A stretch of 64,000 bases of DNA from Alkalibacterium sp049389645 (lineage in GTDB: Bacteria; Bacillota; Bacilli; Lactobacillales; Carnobacteriaceae_A). Where the stretch lies: positions 744,001-808,000 of the forward strand of contig NZ_CP186540.1 of NCBI RefSeq assembly GCF_049389645.1. The letters are read 5' to 3'. Below, one piece after another: positions 35,493 to 44,629 of this stretch (position 1 is the stretch's first letter; each line of letters begins with the position of its first letter). Position numbers and translations under genes: made by a program. Below the pieces are notes generated by a model, which made no database searches, was not told the DNA's origin, and was given only the letters and a program-made list of their open reading frames with translations.

Positions 35493-36899
35493 TTATGAAC
35501 CTTCTATATCTTCTCTCATTTCATCAGTATAACCAAAGAGATAAGTGAGTGTAAAAGCAACACCGATGGCAACTAAGTTAGCTAAAATATACCAGAAGAG
35601 TTGGTCATTCAAATAAAGAAGCGTTCCTGGAATTACAGTTACTGCCATTCCTGTTGCTTCCAAGTTTAAAATATCCCCCAGGAAACCACCAGCAGCACCC
35701 CCGACTAAACCGAATACAAAAGGTTTAATGTATCGTAAGTTTACACCAAAGATAGCCGGTTCTGTGATTCCTAAAAAGGCTGATAAGGCTGAAGGATAAG
35801 CCAAAGCTTTCAGTTTTTTAGATTTTGTTTTCATAGCAACAGCTAAAGTTGCTCCACCTTGAGCGGCAACACTAGATGTAATGATCGCGTTATAAGGGTT
35901 TACACCTGTATTCGCTAACAACTGAATTTCTAAAAAGTTAAAGATATGGTGAACACCGGTTATAACCAGTATCTGATTTAATCCACCAATGATGATACCT
36001 GCTAGACCAAACGGTAAATCAAGTAACCAGATTACTGCAGCCAATATTACTTCTTCTAGTGAGTGGAATACTGGACCAATGATAAAGAGTGCAAGAATAC
36101 TCATCACCAATAATGTCCCGAATGGCGAAATCAGTAAGTCTAAAGATTCAGGAACAGTCTTTCTAAACCATTTTTCGACTTTAGCTCCAATATAGCCCGC
36201 AATAAAGGCTGGTAAAACAGTTCCTTGATACCCAACGACGGGGATAAAACCTAGCATATAAATTGGTGATGCATCCCCGCTAGCTACTGCATAGGCATTC
36301 GGAAGTGCCGGATTAACTAACATCAATCCTAGAACTATCCCTATAACCGGTGAGCCGCCAAACACTCTAAATGCTGACCAGGCCACTAAAGCAGGTAAGA
36401 AAGCAAAAGCTGTATCCGTTAAGATTTGAGTATACAATAAGAAGTTTGCACTAATATCCTCTGGGACTAATCCAAATACACCTAAAACTTGCTCTTGCGT
36501 TAGTAAGCCGCGTAATCCCATAAATAGTCCCGTTGCAACAAGGACAGGAATTATTGGAACGAATACATCCCCAAATGTTCGAATAGCCCTTTGGAATGCG
36601 TTCCCTTGTTTTTTCGCCTCTTCTTTCATCTCTCCTTTAGACGTACCTGGTAAGCCCAGATCAATGATTTCATTATAAATTTTGTTAACCGTTCCTGTGC
36701 CAAAAATAATCTGATATTGACCAGAATTATAAAAGACACCTTTCACTTTTTCGATATCTTCTATTTTACTGTCATCCACTAGTTCTCTATCTTTGACCAT
36801 TATGCGCAAACGCGTAGCACAATGTGCAACCGAATCAACATTATCTTTTCCGCCAATTGCATCGATTACTTGCTGAGCAATCTCTCTGTTATCCACCAT
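35493..36899 (-). CDS. scrA: PTS sucrose-family EIIBC component
   Basis: A 468-residue membrane transporter. The N-terminal EIIB domain (1-90) carries the phosphorylated Cys27 in SVAHCATRLRIMV. The EIIC domain (about 105-460) follows with about ten membrane segments and GITEPAIFGVNLRYIKPF. No EIIA domain is fused, so EIIA must come from another glucose-family PTS protein. Substrate sucrose is inferred from scrB and the repressor beside it. Confidence 0.92.
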   Translation of the reverse strand: MVDNREIAQQVIDAIGGKDNVDSVAHCATRLRIMVKDRELVDDSKIEDIEKVKGVFYNSGQYQIIFGTGTVNKIYNEIIDLGLPGTSKGEMKEEAKKQGNAFQRAIRTFGDVFVPIIPVLVATGLFMGLRGLLTQEQVLGVFGLVPEDISANFLLYTQILTDTAFAFLPALVAWSAFRVFGGSPVIGIVLGLMLVNPALPNAYAVASGDASPIYMLGFIPVVGYQGTVLPAFIAGYIGAKVEKWFRKTVPESLDLLISPFGTLLVMSILALFIIGPVFHSLEEVILAAVIWLLDLPFGLAGIIIGGLNQILVITGVHHIFNFLEIQLLANTGVNPYNAIITSSVAAQGGATLAVAMKTKSKKLKALAYPSALSAFLGITEPAIFGVNLRYIKPFVFGLVGGAAGGFLGDILNLEATGMAVTVIPGTLLYLNDQLFWYILANLVAIGVAFTLTYLFGYTDEMREDIEGS

Positions 36900-36920
36900 A
36901 TTTATCCCTCCAATTTTTAT

Positions 36921-36980
36921 GGTTCCAATTTAATGGAACCGGTTCTACTTCATTATAAATGAATGCGTTTTCTTTGTAAA
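36921..36980 (-). promoter_or_regulatory. scrAB promoter with ScrR operator and cre-like site
   Basis: On the minus strand TTTACA (36980-36975) and TATAAT (36957-36952) are exactly 17 bp apart. The spacer, read as ATGAATGCGTTTTCTT on the plus strand (36959-36974), matches the CcpA cre consensus except for one base. Just downstream of the -10, TGGAACCGGTTCTA (36934-36947) is a LacI-family operator with a central CG. A second GGTTCCA half-site is at 36921-36927. This predicts repression by ScrR plus catabolite control. Confidence 0.8.
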
Positions 36981-36984
36981 CCCC

Positions 36985-37968
36985 TTATTTCATTTTTTTT
37001 GTCGTTTCTTTGATTATCAATTGATTGTCTAAAGCTTGCTGATGAGGAACCTCTTCTTTCATGATCATCTTCTCAAGTGTTTCAATGGCCAAATTACCAA
37101 TAGTGAAATAAGGGTATTTAACGGTAGTCAATGCCGGTGACATAAAAGAGAGTAAATCATACCCTCCGTATCCTGCTATAGAAACATCCCCCGGAACAGA
37201 CATATTCAAATCATTAGCCGCTTTCATTACTGCCAAAGCTATAGTGTCTGTTGCTCCTACAATAAATGTTGCTTCCGATTTTTTCAATTCTATAATAGCT
37301 GTATTGTAAGCCTCTCTCATGAGAAAAGAAGTCTCTACCATTTTCACTTTTGCCCTGCTGTTTCTTGAAATTTTTTTAAAGAATCCATCATATCGGTCAC
37401 GACCAACCGCTTTATCTTCTCTTGATACGGTAAAATACAGGAAATTGTGATGCCCTAAATCCAAAGCATGTTGTGCAATTTTTTCACCTGCTCCATAATC
37501 ATCATGAATGATGGAAGGAATTTCTTTTGTTTCTTGTCCCAAGACTAAGAAAGGTATATTAATTTCTTCTATTGCCTCTCTGTGTTTTTCTGTCACTTCT
37601 TTTGCTAAAAAGATAATGCCATCAACTTTTTGTTTAGCCAACGTGTTTATGTCTTCTATTTCTCTTTCTGTTTCCTGGTTAGCATTTGTAATGATCAACT
37701 GAAATCCTTTTTCATGCGCTTTAGAATCTATGCCAGACAGCACTTCATTCGTTGAAGGTGAATCCAGACGAGGAATAATCACTCCAATCATGTTTGTTTT
37801 TTGAGCTTTTAAACTTCGCGCAAACGTATTCGGTTTATAGCCCCTCCGCTTTACAATTTCGTCAATCTTTTCCTTCGTCTTGGGACTGACCGAACCATTA
37901 TTTAAATAACGGGACACCGTACTCTTTGCTACACCCGCTTCTTTTGCAATATCATTTATCGTAACCAT
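36985..37968 (-). CDS. scrR: LacI-family repressor, probably sucrose operon regulator
   Basis: A 327-residue regulator. The N-terminal HTH and hinge read TINDIAKEAGVAKSTVSRYL and SVSPKTKEKIDEIV. The periplasmic-binding-like effector domain spans about 60-325. The ATG at 37968 has GGAGG 6 nt upstream; a GTG at 37974 is less likely. It lies 85 bp upstream of scrA on the same strand, and a fitting operator lies between them. Confidence 0.9.
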   Translation of the reverse strand: MVTINDIAKEAGVAKSTVSRYLNNGSVSPKTKEKIDEIVKRRGYKPNTFARSLKAQKTNMIGVIIPRLDSPSTNEVLSGIDSKAHEKGFQLIITNANQETEREIEDINTLAKQKVDGIIFLAKEVTEKHREAIEEINIPFLVLGQETKEIPSIIHDDYGAGEKIAQHALDLGHHNFLYFTVSREDKAVGRDRYDGFFKKISRNSRAKVKMVETSFLMREAYNTAIIELKKSEATFIVGATDTIALAVMKAANDLNMSVPGDVSIAGYGGYDLLSFMSPALTTVKYPYFTIGNLAIETLEKMIMKEEVPHQQALDNQLIIKETTKKMK

Positions 37969-37983
37969 GATCACCCTCCCTTC

Positions 37984-38730
37984 TTATCTTTCATTCCATT
38001 GAAAACTAGCTGTAGCATGAATCGTTTCCCCCACGAGAATATGATGATCCGTGTAAATCTGTGTATCGGCACGATGGCTGACTTTACTTGTCACGGTATC
38101 GTCCTCTTTGACTTCTTTATCAAAAGTAATAATGCCATGTTGCATCTGATGTGATGCCATAAATGATGTATTTAAACTATCTAGTAACCATTCTATATAT
38201 TTTGAATTATTAACATGCTGGTTTGCATCAATGTCAAAATAACGCACGCTATAATTTGTCTGAACTGCATGTATCTGATCTACTTCATGTGGTTTGGAAT
38301 TTCGACGTATCCGTTCAGAGAAAGCGGCTTCATAGGGAGCAATGACCTCACTTGGAATTCTTGCCATCTTTCTATTTTCAATGTTCATGAGCGCAAATGT
38401 TGTCTTGACTTTTATTAGTTCATTTTGATTACTGTCCCGTACTATAAACTCACGGTAGGTAAAGAGCTTGTTATATTCTGTTGCAAAAGTTTCTATTTCT
38501 ACTTCTTCTTTATAGCGTGGCATTCGTGCGACCATAAATTCATATCTGAGAACGATCCAGTTGAACCCCATTTCTCTGATAACTGATTCCTGCCTATTCA
38601 ATTCGGCTGAATGATTTTCCGAGACATTTAAGAGCAAATTGACCAGCATAGATAAGGTCAGCTGTTGTGTACGATCACACATATAATATGTAACACTTTG
38701 TTTTTGTTTATACGATTGACTCACATTCAT
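37984..38730 (-). CDS. Acyl-ACP thioesterase (FatA/FatB-like)
   Basis: A 248-residue double hot-dog protein of the bacterial acyl-ACP thioesterase family, which releases free fatty acids from acyl carrier protein. The first half has YMCDRTQQLTLSMLVNLLL and the second RYFDIDANQHVNNSKYIEWLLD, where the Asn and His of the active site lie. RBS AAAAGGAGAA is directly upstream. It precedes scrR by 15 bp on the same strand, but a functional link to sucrose is not obvious. Confidence 0.9.
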   Translation of the reverse strand: MNVSQSYKQKQSVTYYMCDRTQQLTLSMLVNLLLNVSENHSAELNRQESVIREMGFNWIVLRYEFMVARMPRYKEEVEIETFATEYNKLFTYREFIVRDSNQNELIKVKTTFALMNIENRKMARIPSEVIAPYEAAFSERIRRNSKPHEVDQIHAVQTNYSVRYFDIDANQHVNNSKYIEWLLDSLNTSFMASHQMQHGIITFDKEVKEDDTVTSKVSHRADTQIYTDHHILVGETIHATASFQWNER

Positions 38731-38891
38731 TTCTCCTTTTGTTTCATTGCTTAAATTATAAAAGGAATCGATTTATATTACAATTTTAATTAACGATACT
38801 TGTGAAAAAGTCCATTTTTTAATGACTTCTCAAGTTTAGTCTATAAATTAAAAAAATAATTGGTTATATTTTATTGAAATTACCCTGTGTT

Positions 38892-38920
38892 TTGTATTAG
38901 AATAGAATTTATAGTATAAT
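38892..38920 (+). promoter_or_regulatory. Promoter of the AbgT transporter gene
   Basis: TTGTAT (38892-38897) and TATAAT (38915-38920) with a 17-bp spacer. A leader of about 95 nt follows. It contains AAGATTAG..-type short repeats but no recognised riboswitch. Confidence 0.55.
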
Positions 38921-39022
38921 AAAAAATGGAGCTAAATTTTAATCTTACTTATGATTCCTTCATTATTATGATTTGTAAGATTAGAACTTATTCCTATTTC
39001 AAAAATTAAAGGAGGAAATTAA

Positions 39023-40558
39023 ATGAATGATTCTGAAAACAATAGTAATAAAGGCTTTCTCGGGTTTATTGAACGTGTCGGTAATGGATTACCACATCCA
39101 GTTATTATTTTCGTAATATTAGCTTTAGCAATTATTGTGATATCCGAAATCGTTGCTCGTTTTGGTGTCCCAGTTGAATATTTTAGCGCAGCTGAAGGGG
39201 ATTTCGTAAGCGTCGAGGCTGTATCATTAATGTCAAGTGATGGGATAGCACATATCTTTAATAGTGGTGTAACTAACTTTACAGGCTTTGCACCTTTAGG
39301 TACAGTACTTGTTGCTATGCTAGGTGTAGGTGTTGCTGAATGGACAGGCTTGATTTCTACGACACTTAAGAAATTATTGAAAGGCGTGCCAACAGGACTT
39401 CTAACTGCTTCTGTGGTATTTGCTGGTATTATATCTAATATCGCATCCGATGCCGGATACGTTGTTGTTATTCCTTTAGGTGCTATTATCTTTGCAGGAG
39501 CTGGTCGTCATCCTATTGCCGGTCTAGCCGCAGCCTTTGCTGGTGTATCTGCAGGATTCTCAGCTAACTTGATCTTTGGTCCTACGGATGCATTGCTTGT
39601 TGGTATTACAAACGAGGCTTTAACCGCTGGTGGTATTGACTACGATGTAGCTGTTACAGCAAACTGGTACTTCATGATTGTTTCTACATTTGTACTAACT
39701 GCAGTAGGTGCTTTTGTCACAGAGAAAATAGTCGAGCCGCGGCTCGGCGAATATAATGGGAGTTACAAACCAGACGATGAACCCATTACAGATATTGAAA
39801 ACAAAGGTATGCTCAATGCATTTATCTCATTGCTTGTCTTCTTGGGTATTATGGCGTTCATGATGGTCCCAGAAAACGGGGCGTTTAGAGCCCTCGATGA
39901 AGCCACTGGAAACATGACATTGGATACCTTCTTGAGACAAGGCTTACTCATGATGATTTTCTTGCTTTTTGCAATTCCCGGTTATTTCTATGGAAAAACA
40001 ACTGGTAAGATCGAAACATCACATGATTTAGTTAAAGGGATGTCAGATTCCATGAGTTCAATGGGAGGCTACTTAGTCTTAGCCTTCTTTGCCGCTCAAT
40101 TTATCAACTACTTCGCTTACACAAACTTGGGATTGATCTTAGCGGTCAGTGGTGCTGAATTCCTTGAAGCTATAGGATTTGTTGGTTTACCACTTATTCT
40201 AGCTTTCATTATAGTTACAGCGTTCCTTAACTTATTTATTGGATCAGCTTCAGCTAAATGGGCTATTATGGCTCCTGTATTTGCACCAATGTTATTCGAA
40301 GTAAACATTGCTCCTGAAATGACATTGATGGCTTACCGTATTGCTGACTCATCAACAAACATCATTTCACCATTAATGAGTTACTTTGCAATGATTCTTG
40401 TGTTTGCTAAACGTTACGACGAAAAAAGTGGCTTAGGTACAATCATTTCAACGATGCTTTCATACAGTATCGCATTCTTGATTGCCTGGACACTCCTATT
40501 GATTGTATGGTACGTAATAGGCTTACCATTAGGTCCTGGCGCACAAATCATACTATAA
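39023..40558 (+). CDS. AbgT-family transporter
   Basis: A 511-residue polytopic protein of the p-aminobenzoyl-glutamate transporter family. It starts GFLGFIERVGNGLPHPVIIF and has GIISNIASDAGYVVVIPLGA, GVSAGFSANLIFGPTDALLVG and FIGSASAKWAIMAPVFAPM, all typical AbgT blocks. Family members import p-aminobenzoyl-glutamate or export sulfonamide-like compounds. RBS AAAGGAGGAAATTAA. Stand-alone; no abgA or abgB peptidase gene nearby. Confidence 0.92.
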   Translation: MNDSENNSNKGFLGFIERVGNGLPHPVIIFVILALAIIVISEIVARFGVPVEYFSAAEGDFVSVEAVSLMSSDGIAHIFNSGVTNFTGFAPLGTVLVAMLGVGVAEWTGLISTTLKKLLKGVPTGLLTASVVFAGIISNIASDAGYVVVIPLGAIIFAGAGRHPIAGLAAAFAGVSAGFSANLIFGPTDALLVGITNEALTAGGIDYDVAVTANWYFMIVSTFVLTAVGAFVTEKIVEPRLGEYNGSYKPDDEPITDIENKGMLNAFISLLVFLGIMAFMMVPENGAFRALDEATGNMTLDTFLRQGLLMMIFLLFAIPGYFYGKTTGKIETSHDLVKGMSDSMSSMGGYLVLAFFAAQFINYFAYTNLGLILAVSGAEFLEAIGFVGLPLILAFIIVTAFLNLFIGSASAKWAIMAPVFAPMLFEVNIAPEMTLMAYRIADSSTNIISPLMSYFAMILVFAKRYDEKSGLGTIISTMLSYSIAFLIAWTLLLIVWYVIGLPLGPGAQIIL

Positions 40559-40576
40559 TTTGATCTTTAATATTTC

Positions 40577-40612
40577 AGACATGTTCTCCTAGCGAGAACA
40601 TGTCTTTTTTTT
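40577..40612 (+). terminator. Terminator after the AbgT gene
   Basis: AGACATGTTCTC and GAGAACATGTCT form a perfect 12-bp stem with a 5-nt loop and T8 tail. Confidence 0.9.
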
Positions 40613-40653
40613 ATAATTTTATATTTCATGTTAGAATCATAAGGAGGGTTGAA

Positions 40654-40932
40654 ATGTCCCAAAAATCAAAAAGAAGAGTGCTCCAGTTATTTGGTTTTAT
40701 CATTGGACTTTTATTTGGTTACTTTCGCCCATCACAAATGCAAGCTATGCTGCCTGTATTAGCGATCGGCGTTGGAATTGGCTATTTTATTTTTTCCACT
40801 ATTTTATCAGATGAAGAAAAATCAACAGATGATGTCGGGTGGTTCCCCTTTATTCAAATGGTCATGTATTTCATTATCGGTGGAGTCCTGTCATCTAACG
40901 TGTTACTGGCATTGGAATTACTATCACAATAA
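40654..40932 (+). CDS. Small membrane protein, unknown function
   Basis: A 92-residue protein starting MSQKSKRRVLQLFGF with three hydrophobic segments (about 10-26, 32-52 and 66-90). The ATG at 40654 follows AAGGAGGGTTGAA. An upstream in-frame ATG at 40600 lies in the preceding terminator and is rejected. I recognise no family. It stands alone between two terminators. Confidence 0.75.
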   Translation: MSQKSKRRVLQLFGFIIGLLFGYFRPSQMQAMLPVLAIGVGIGYFIFSTILSDEEKSTDDVGWFPFIQMVMYFIIGGVLSSNVLLALELLSQ

Positions 40933-40933
40933 T

Positions 40934-40976
40934 AAAAAGACGAGACTAGGATCATGATCCCAGTCTCGTCTTTTTA
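40934..40976 (+). terminator. Terminator after the small membrane protein gene
   Basis: AAAAAGACGAGACT and AGTCTCGTCTTTTT pair perfectly, with further GGATCATGATCC pairing at the top. Confidence 0.9.
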
Positions 40977-41168
40977 ATTTCCTCATCATTATTTTATATC
41001 CCTAATTGTTACGGTAAGTCTGATCAGGGAAAATATATATGAGTGATTTCTCTTGCCTCTTATTGGGCGTACTTAAGTCATTATCCGTTTGAACAATGCT
41101 ATGTCTGCTTCATTCGATATATTCACGATAAGCCTAAGTTGAGTCGTGTTAAGTTTTAAAACTTTTTT

Positions 41169-42509
41169 TTATTTCACCATTGCTAAAGCGCCCATTGGAT
41201 CCCAAGGTTCCAATTCGACCACTGGTTCATCCAAGGCTTTGAGCCATTTTCCGTCAATGTATTTGCGCTTAACTGCAACTTGGTAATTGTATTCATCAAA
41301 CCACTTATCACTCATTGAATACATACCTTTGTCTCCATTTTTATCTCCCCAACTGTTTTCAACTTTCCATTTGATTGGGTTGCCCTCGTCGTCTAGATCA
41401 ACTCCGACAAAGACCATAGCATGGGTTAACAAGCTATCACCATAATCGAGACGCTGTGCCTTTGTCAATTCAACTGACTCACCCAGAGTCGCTTCATAAT
41501 CGTATGCTTTATCATCCATGATTCCCGCTTCACGGTCAAGCATTTTACCAACATCACATCCGAACCAAACTGGTTCACCATTTTTAATTGACTGCATAGC
41601 GGCATCTTTTAAGGCTTCGATAGGCGCATTAACATATTTAATAGGTTGAGCTTCTTTTATTGTGCCTAAATATTTTACCGTATAGGCTTTTCCAAAAGGT
41701 TTGTCTTCTGTAGGAGCATTAATCAAGCTAATGCGTTCCTCTAGATCCCACTTGACATATTTTTCGAAGAAATCTTGAGGTGTGATTTCACTGATACGGT
41801 TGAATTTATCATCTTTATCACGATATTCATACGTAAATGTTTCTGGCACTTCACCTAATGTCTTAACTAAAAGTGAATAGACAAAATAGAGATAGTCCTC
41901 TTTCTGATTCATCAACTCTTCTTTACTTTTACCCGCTTTAAAACTTTCACGTAACTTGGCAGCAAAATCTCTTAATTTTGAAGTAAGTAACTGATTTAAT
42001 TCTTTAGTATTAGAAGAATGATAGGTTTCTGGCATGGCAGCTTTAGGTACTGCACCATATTTTTCTAAGATACCGGAAAACATATCCCATTGTCCGCCAT
42101 CTTGAACAGGCGCCTGTAAGAGATGCTGAACTAAACGTGAATTTAATGGTTCATCTACTGTTTCAATAATGCTGTCTAAGAAATAATTGGATTTCTCTAA
42201 CTTGTCCCAAAACAATGTGTAATTTTCAGAGAATTCGAATGTTTTAACATTTAGTTTTTCCATAGTATCTATACGTGCTGTATTTAGGGCCGCAAACATC
42301 CAGCAACGTCCGCTCGACTTTTGATTTGTTATTTCTCCCTTTTCAGTTTCATCAGAAAAAACAAAATTATGGCGGCGTGTCATGTTGTTATCAACTGATG
42401 ATTTATTAATGCCAACTTTTGCAATCGCATTTTGAACAGCTTTGTTTGTCATGTTGTCATTAAATTTATCTCTATATGTCTCCAATGTTTCTCTGGTAAT
42501 TTTCATCAT
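41169..42509 (-). CDS. pepC: Aminopeptidase C (bleomycin hydrolase family)
   Basis: A 446-residue papain-fold cysteine peptidase that trims N-terminal residues from peptides in the cytosol. The catalytic Cys is in KSSGRCWMFAALNT, the His in LLTHAMVFVGVD and the Asn in VENSWGD. It ends LEPWDPMGALAMVK, where family members typically place the C-terminus in the active site. RBS GGGAGATGTAAAT. Length is standard. Confidence 0.95.
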   Translation of the reverse strand: MMKITRETLETYRDKFNDNMTNKAVQNAIAKVGINKSSVDNNMTRRHNFVFSDETEKGEITNQKSSGRCWMFAALNTARIDTMEKLNVKTFEFSENYTLFWDKLEKSNYFLDSIIETVDEPLNSRLVQHLLQAPVQDGGQWDMFSGILEKYGAVPKAAMPETYHSSNTKELNQLLTSKLRDFAAKLRESFKAGKSKEELMNQKEDYLYFVYSLLVKTLGEVPETFTYEYRDKDDKFNRISEITPQDFFEKYVKWDLEERISLINAPTEDKPFGKAYTVKYLGTIKEAQPIKYVNAPIEALKDAAMQSIKNGEPVWFGCDVGKMLDREAGIMDDKAYDYEATLGESVELTKAQRLDYGDSLLTHAMVFVGVDLDDEGNPIKWKVENSWGDKNGDKGMYSMSDKWFDEYNYQVAVKRKYIDGKWLKALDEPVVELEPWDPMGALAMVK

Positions 42510-42715
42510 ATTTACATCTCCCTTTGGTCACTGTATCTATCTTATCTAAAAACAAACACAATGACAAGGTGTCATTTTATTATTTCATTATCTATTATAA
42601 ACGGAACAATAACTTGAGCTGAGATTTTAACTGTAACAATAAAATATTAAAGTGCTTCTTCAATATACCTCCTCGTTCATGTTAAAATAGGGAGTAACCG
42701 AAAGGAGTTTTAATC

Positions 42716-43885
42716 GTGCATTATGGTAGTTATCGCTATACACGTGCAACAATCGACTTAGATAAAATCACTTACAACTATAAACAAGTGAAAGGATTAC
42801 TATCCCCAAAAACCAAATTCATGGGTGTGATCAAAGCTAACGCTTATGGCCACGGGGCTGTAGAAGTGGGGAAACATTTGGAAAAACAAGACGTCGACTT
42901 TCTTGGTGTCGCAATATTAGATGAAGCAATGGAATTAAGAGAAGCAGGGATTAAAAGTCCGATTCAGCTATTAAGCCCTATTGAGCCTGACACCATCCCA
43001 CTGGCAATTAAAAATGATATCTCTATAACTGTTTTTTCAAAAGAAATTGCTGAAAAAGTAACAAAAGATGCAGAGAACCTGCAAAAAAAAGCAAAAATTC
43101 ATTTAAAAGTTGATTCAGGCATGGGTAGAATTGGTGTACGTTCACGAGAACAAGCTTTAGAATTAAGCCAATTGATGGCTTCTGAATGGGTAGTTTTTGA
43201 AGGGATATTTACTCATTTTGCTGAAGCAGAAAACACTGCTGATCCAACCTACACAGAAAATCAATTCAATTTTTTCATTGAGATTGTCGACTATCTAAAG
43301 CAGCAGAACATTTATTTTGATTTGACCCATTGTAGTAATACGGCAGCTACACTATTATACCCTGAGTATCATTTAGATATGATACGGACTGGTATTTCTT
43401 TATTTGGCTATCATCCGGATAAATCCTTAGAAGATGTAATTAATCTTGAACCGGTTATGCAGTTATCCACTCACGCTGCATTTTTCAAGCAAGTTGAAAA
43501 GGGACAAACGATTGGTTACGGCAGAACCTATGAAACGCCTGAAGAAAAGACTATCGCAACTATACTAATTGGTTACGCGGACGGTATCCCTAGAGAATTA
43601 TCTAATCGCTGGTATCTGACTACAGAGAAGTATAAAGCACCCATCGTTGGTCGAATATGTATGGATCAATTAATGGTGGATGTCAGTGAAATACCTGATT
43701 TTTCAGAAGATACAGAGCTTGTATTTATTGGTGATCCTAGTGATGAGCATCCCAGCATCTACAAAATGGCTGAACTGACAAATAGTTTCCATTATGAAAT
43801 ATTATGTGGTATCGGAAAACGTGTACCCCGCGTGTATTTAAAAGATGAGACAGTTGAAGCCAAATATAACGCACTACTTAACTAA
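42716..43885 (+). CDS. alr: Alanine racemase
   Basis: A 389-residue PLP enzyme that makes D-alanine for peptidoglycan. The PLP lysine is in FMGVIKANAYGHGA and the second catalytic tyrosine region is GQTIGYGRTYE, with GRICMDQLMVDV near the C-terminus. The start is GTG after GAAAGGAGTTTTAATC. The usual acpS-alr or alr-toxin neighbours are absent; it is monocistronic. Confidence 0.95.
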   Translation: MHYGSYRYTRATIDLDKITYNYKQVKGLLSPKTKFMGVIKANAYGHGAVEVGKHLEKQDVDFLGVAILDEAMELREAGIKSPIQLLSPIEPDTIPLAIKNDISITVFSKEIAEKVTKDAENLQKKAKIHLKVDSGMGRIGVRSREQALELSQLMASEWVVFEGIFTHFAEAENTADPTYTENQFNFFIEIVDYLKQQNIYFDLTHCSNTAATLLYPEYHLDMIRTGISLFGYHPDKSLEDVINLEPVMQLSTHAAFFKQVEKGQTIGYGRTYETPEEKTIATILIGYADGIPRELSNRWYLTTEKYKAPIVGRICMDQLMVDVSEIPDFSEDTELVFIGDPSDEHPSIYKMAELTNSFHYEILCGIGKRVPRVYLKDETVEAKYNALLN

Positions 43886-43891
43886 AAAGCA

Positions 43892-43936
43892 AAAGAAGCA
43901 CAAAACCTTTATTATCGAAGGTTTTGTGCTTCTTTA
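43892..43936 (+). terminator. Terminator after alr
   Basis: AAAGAAGCACAAAACCTT pairs perfectly with AAGGTTTTGTGCTTCTTT around a 7-nt loop. Confidence 0.9.
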
Positions 43937-43990
43937 TTTACAAATATTGTTTTATCATAATACTTATAACTGACGACTAAAAGAACATTC

Positions 43991-44149
43991 TCATTCGTCA
44001 GTTTCGTCGTACACATCTTCGTCTAAATCATCTTCCGTTTCTTCGACATCTGGTGAATCGTTGTCGTCACCATTATACGAATCTCCACAAGCAGCTAAAA
44101 GTAAGCCGCCGGTCACAGTCAGCGTGAGTAACTTTGCTACTTTCTTCAT
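43991..44149 (-). CDS. Small acidic lipoprotein (paralogue 1)
   Basis: A 52-residue lipoprotein starting MKKVAKLLTLTVTGGLLLAACGD, with lipobox LAAC. The mature part is a short, highly acidic tail (DDNDSPDVEETEDDLDEDVYDETDE). The start follows AAAGGAATTTGAGA. It is 25 bp from a second gene with an almost identical signal peptide, so the two arose by duplication. Function unknown; the acidic tail could bind cations. Confidence 0.7.
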   Translation of the reverse strand: MKKVAKLLTLTVTGGLLLAACGDSYNGDDNDSPDVEETEDDLDEDVYDETDE

Positions 44150-44174
44150 TCTCAAATTCCTTTCCAACACCAAA

Positions 44175-44453
44175 TTAATCCGTATCTTCGTCATCCATGT
44201 CGTCATCAACATCGTCGTCCATGTCGTCATCAACATCGTCGTTCATGTCGTCATCAATATCGTCGTTCATGTCGTCATCAATATCGTCGTTCATGTCGTC
44301 ATCAATATCGTCGTTCAAATCTTCATCCATTGGATCTGCCGGATCCTCTATTCCCGGCAGATCATTATCATCGATCTCATCTGCATCTCCACAAGCAGCT
44401 AAAAGTAAGCCGCCGGTCATAGTCAATGTGAGTAATTTCGTTAGTTTTTTCAT
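44175..44453 (-). CDS. Acidic repeat lipoprotein (paralogue 2)
   Basis: A 92-residue lipoprotein. Signal peptide MKKLTKLLTLTMTGGLLLAAC matches paralogue 1 closely. The mature part is mostly Asp in an eight-residue repeat of the type MNDDIDDD, encoded by a 24-bp DNA repeat at about 44193-44315. The ATG at 44453 follows GAAAGGAGCATACAAA. Extremely acidic surface protein of unknown role; Ca2+ or other cation binding is only a guess. Confidence 0.78.
   Translation of the reverse strand: MKKLTKLLTLTMTGGLLLAACGDADEIDDNDLPGIEDPADPMDEDLNDDIDDDMNDDIDDDMNDDIDDDMNDDVDDDMDDDVDDDMDDEDTD
44193..44315. repeat. 24-bp tandem repeat inside the acidic lipoprotein gene
   Basis: Units of the form CATGTCGTCATCAATATCGT followed by CGTT recur about five times with A/C exchanges. 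They keep frame because 24 is a multiple of three. Confidence 0.85.
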
Positions 44454-44492
44454 TTTGTATGCTCCTTTCAAAGAATGAATTTATGATAAAAA

Positions 44493-44629
44493 TTATCCAT
44501 CTATATCGTCTCCGGTATCGTTATCTAGTTCTACATCTGCGCAATCATCCGGATCTTCTCCATCACATCATGCAGCTAAATACAGTCCCACCAACACATT
44601 TATCCTTAAGACTTGGATAGTTATTTCAT
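44493..44629 (-). pseudogene. Decayed third copy of the acidic lipoprotein gene
   Basis: An AAAGGAGAGATGAT ribosome binding site precedes ATGAAATAACTATCC, which aligns with the ATGAAAAAACTAACG start of paralogue 2 but has a stop at codon 3. Further on, TTTAGCTGCATGATGTGATGG matches TTTAGCTGCTTGTGGAGATG with a stop at the lipobox. An acidic frame (GEDPDDCADVELDNDTGDDIDG) then runs to TAA. The span is not a multiple of three. Confidence 0.75.

Noticed and set aside
40980..41168. Gene remnant between the small membrane protein gene and pepC
   Set aside because: Short frames only, no recognisable protein blocks.
44061..44478. Plus-strand ORFs with Val/Ile or Ser repeats
   Set aside because: Shadow frames of the 24-bp Asp repeat in the acidic lipoprotein gene.
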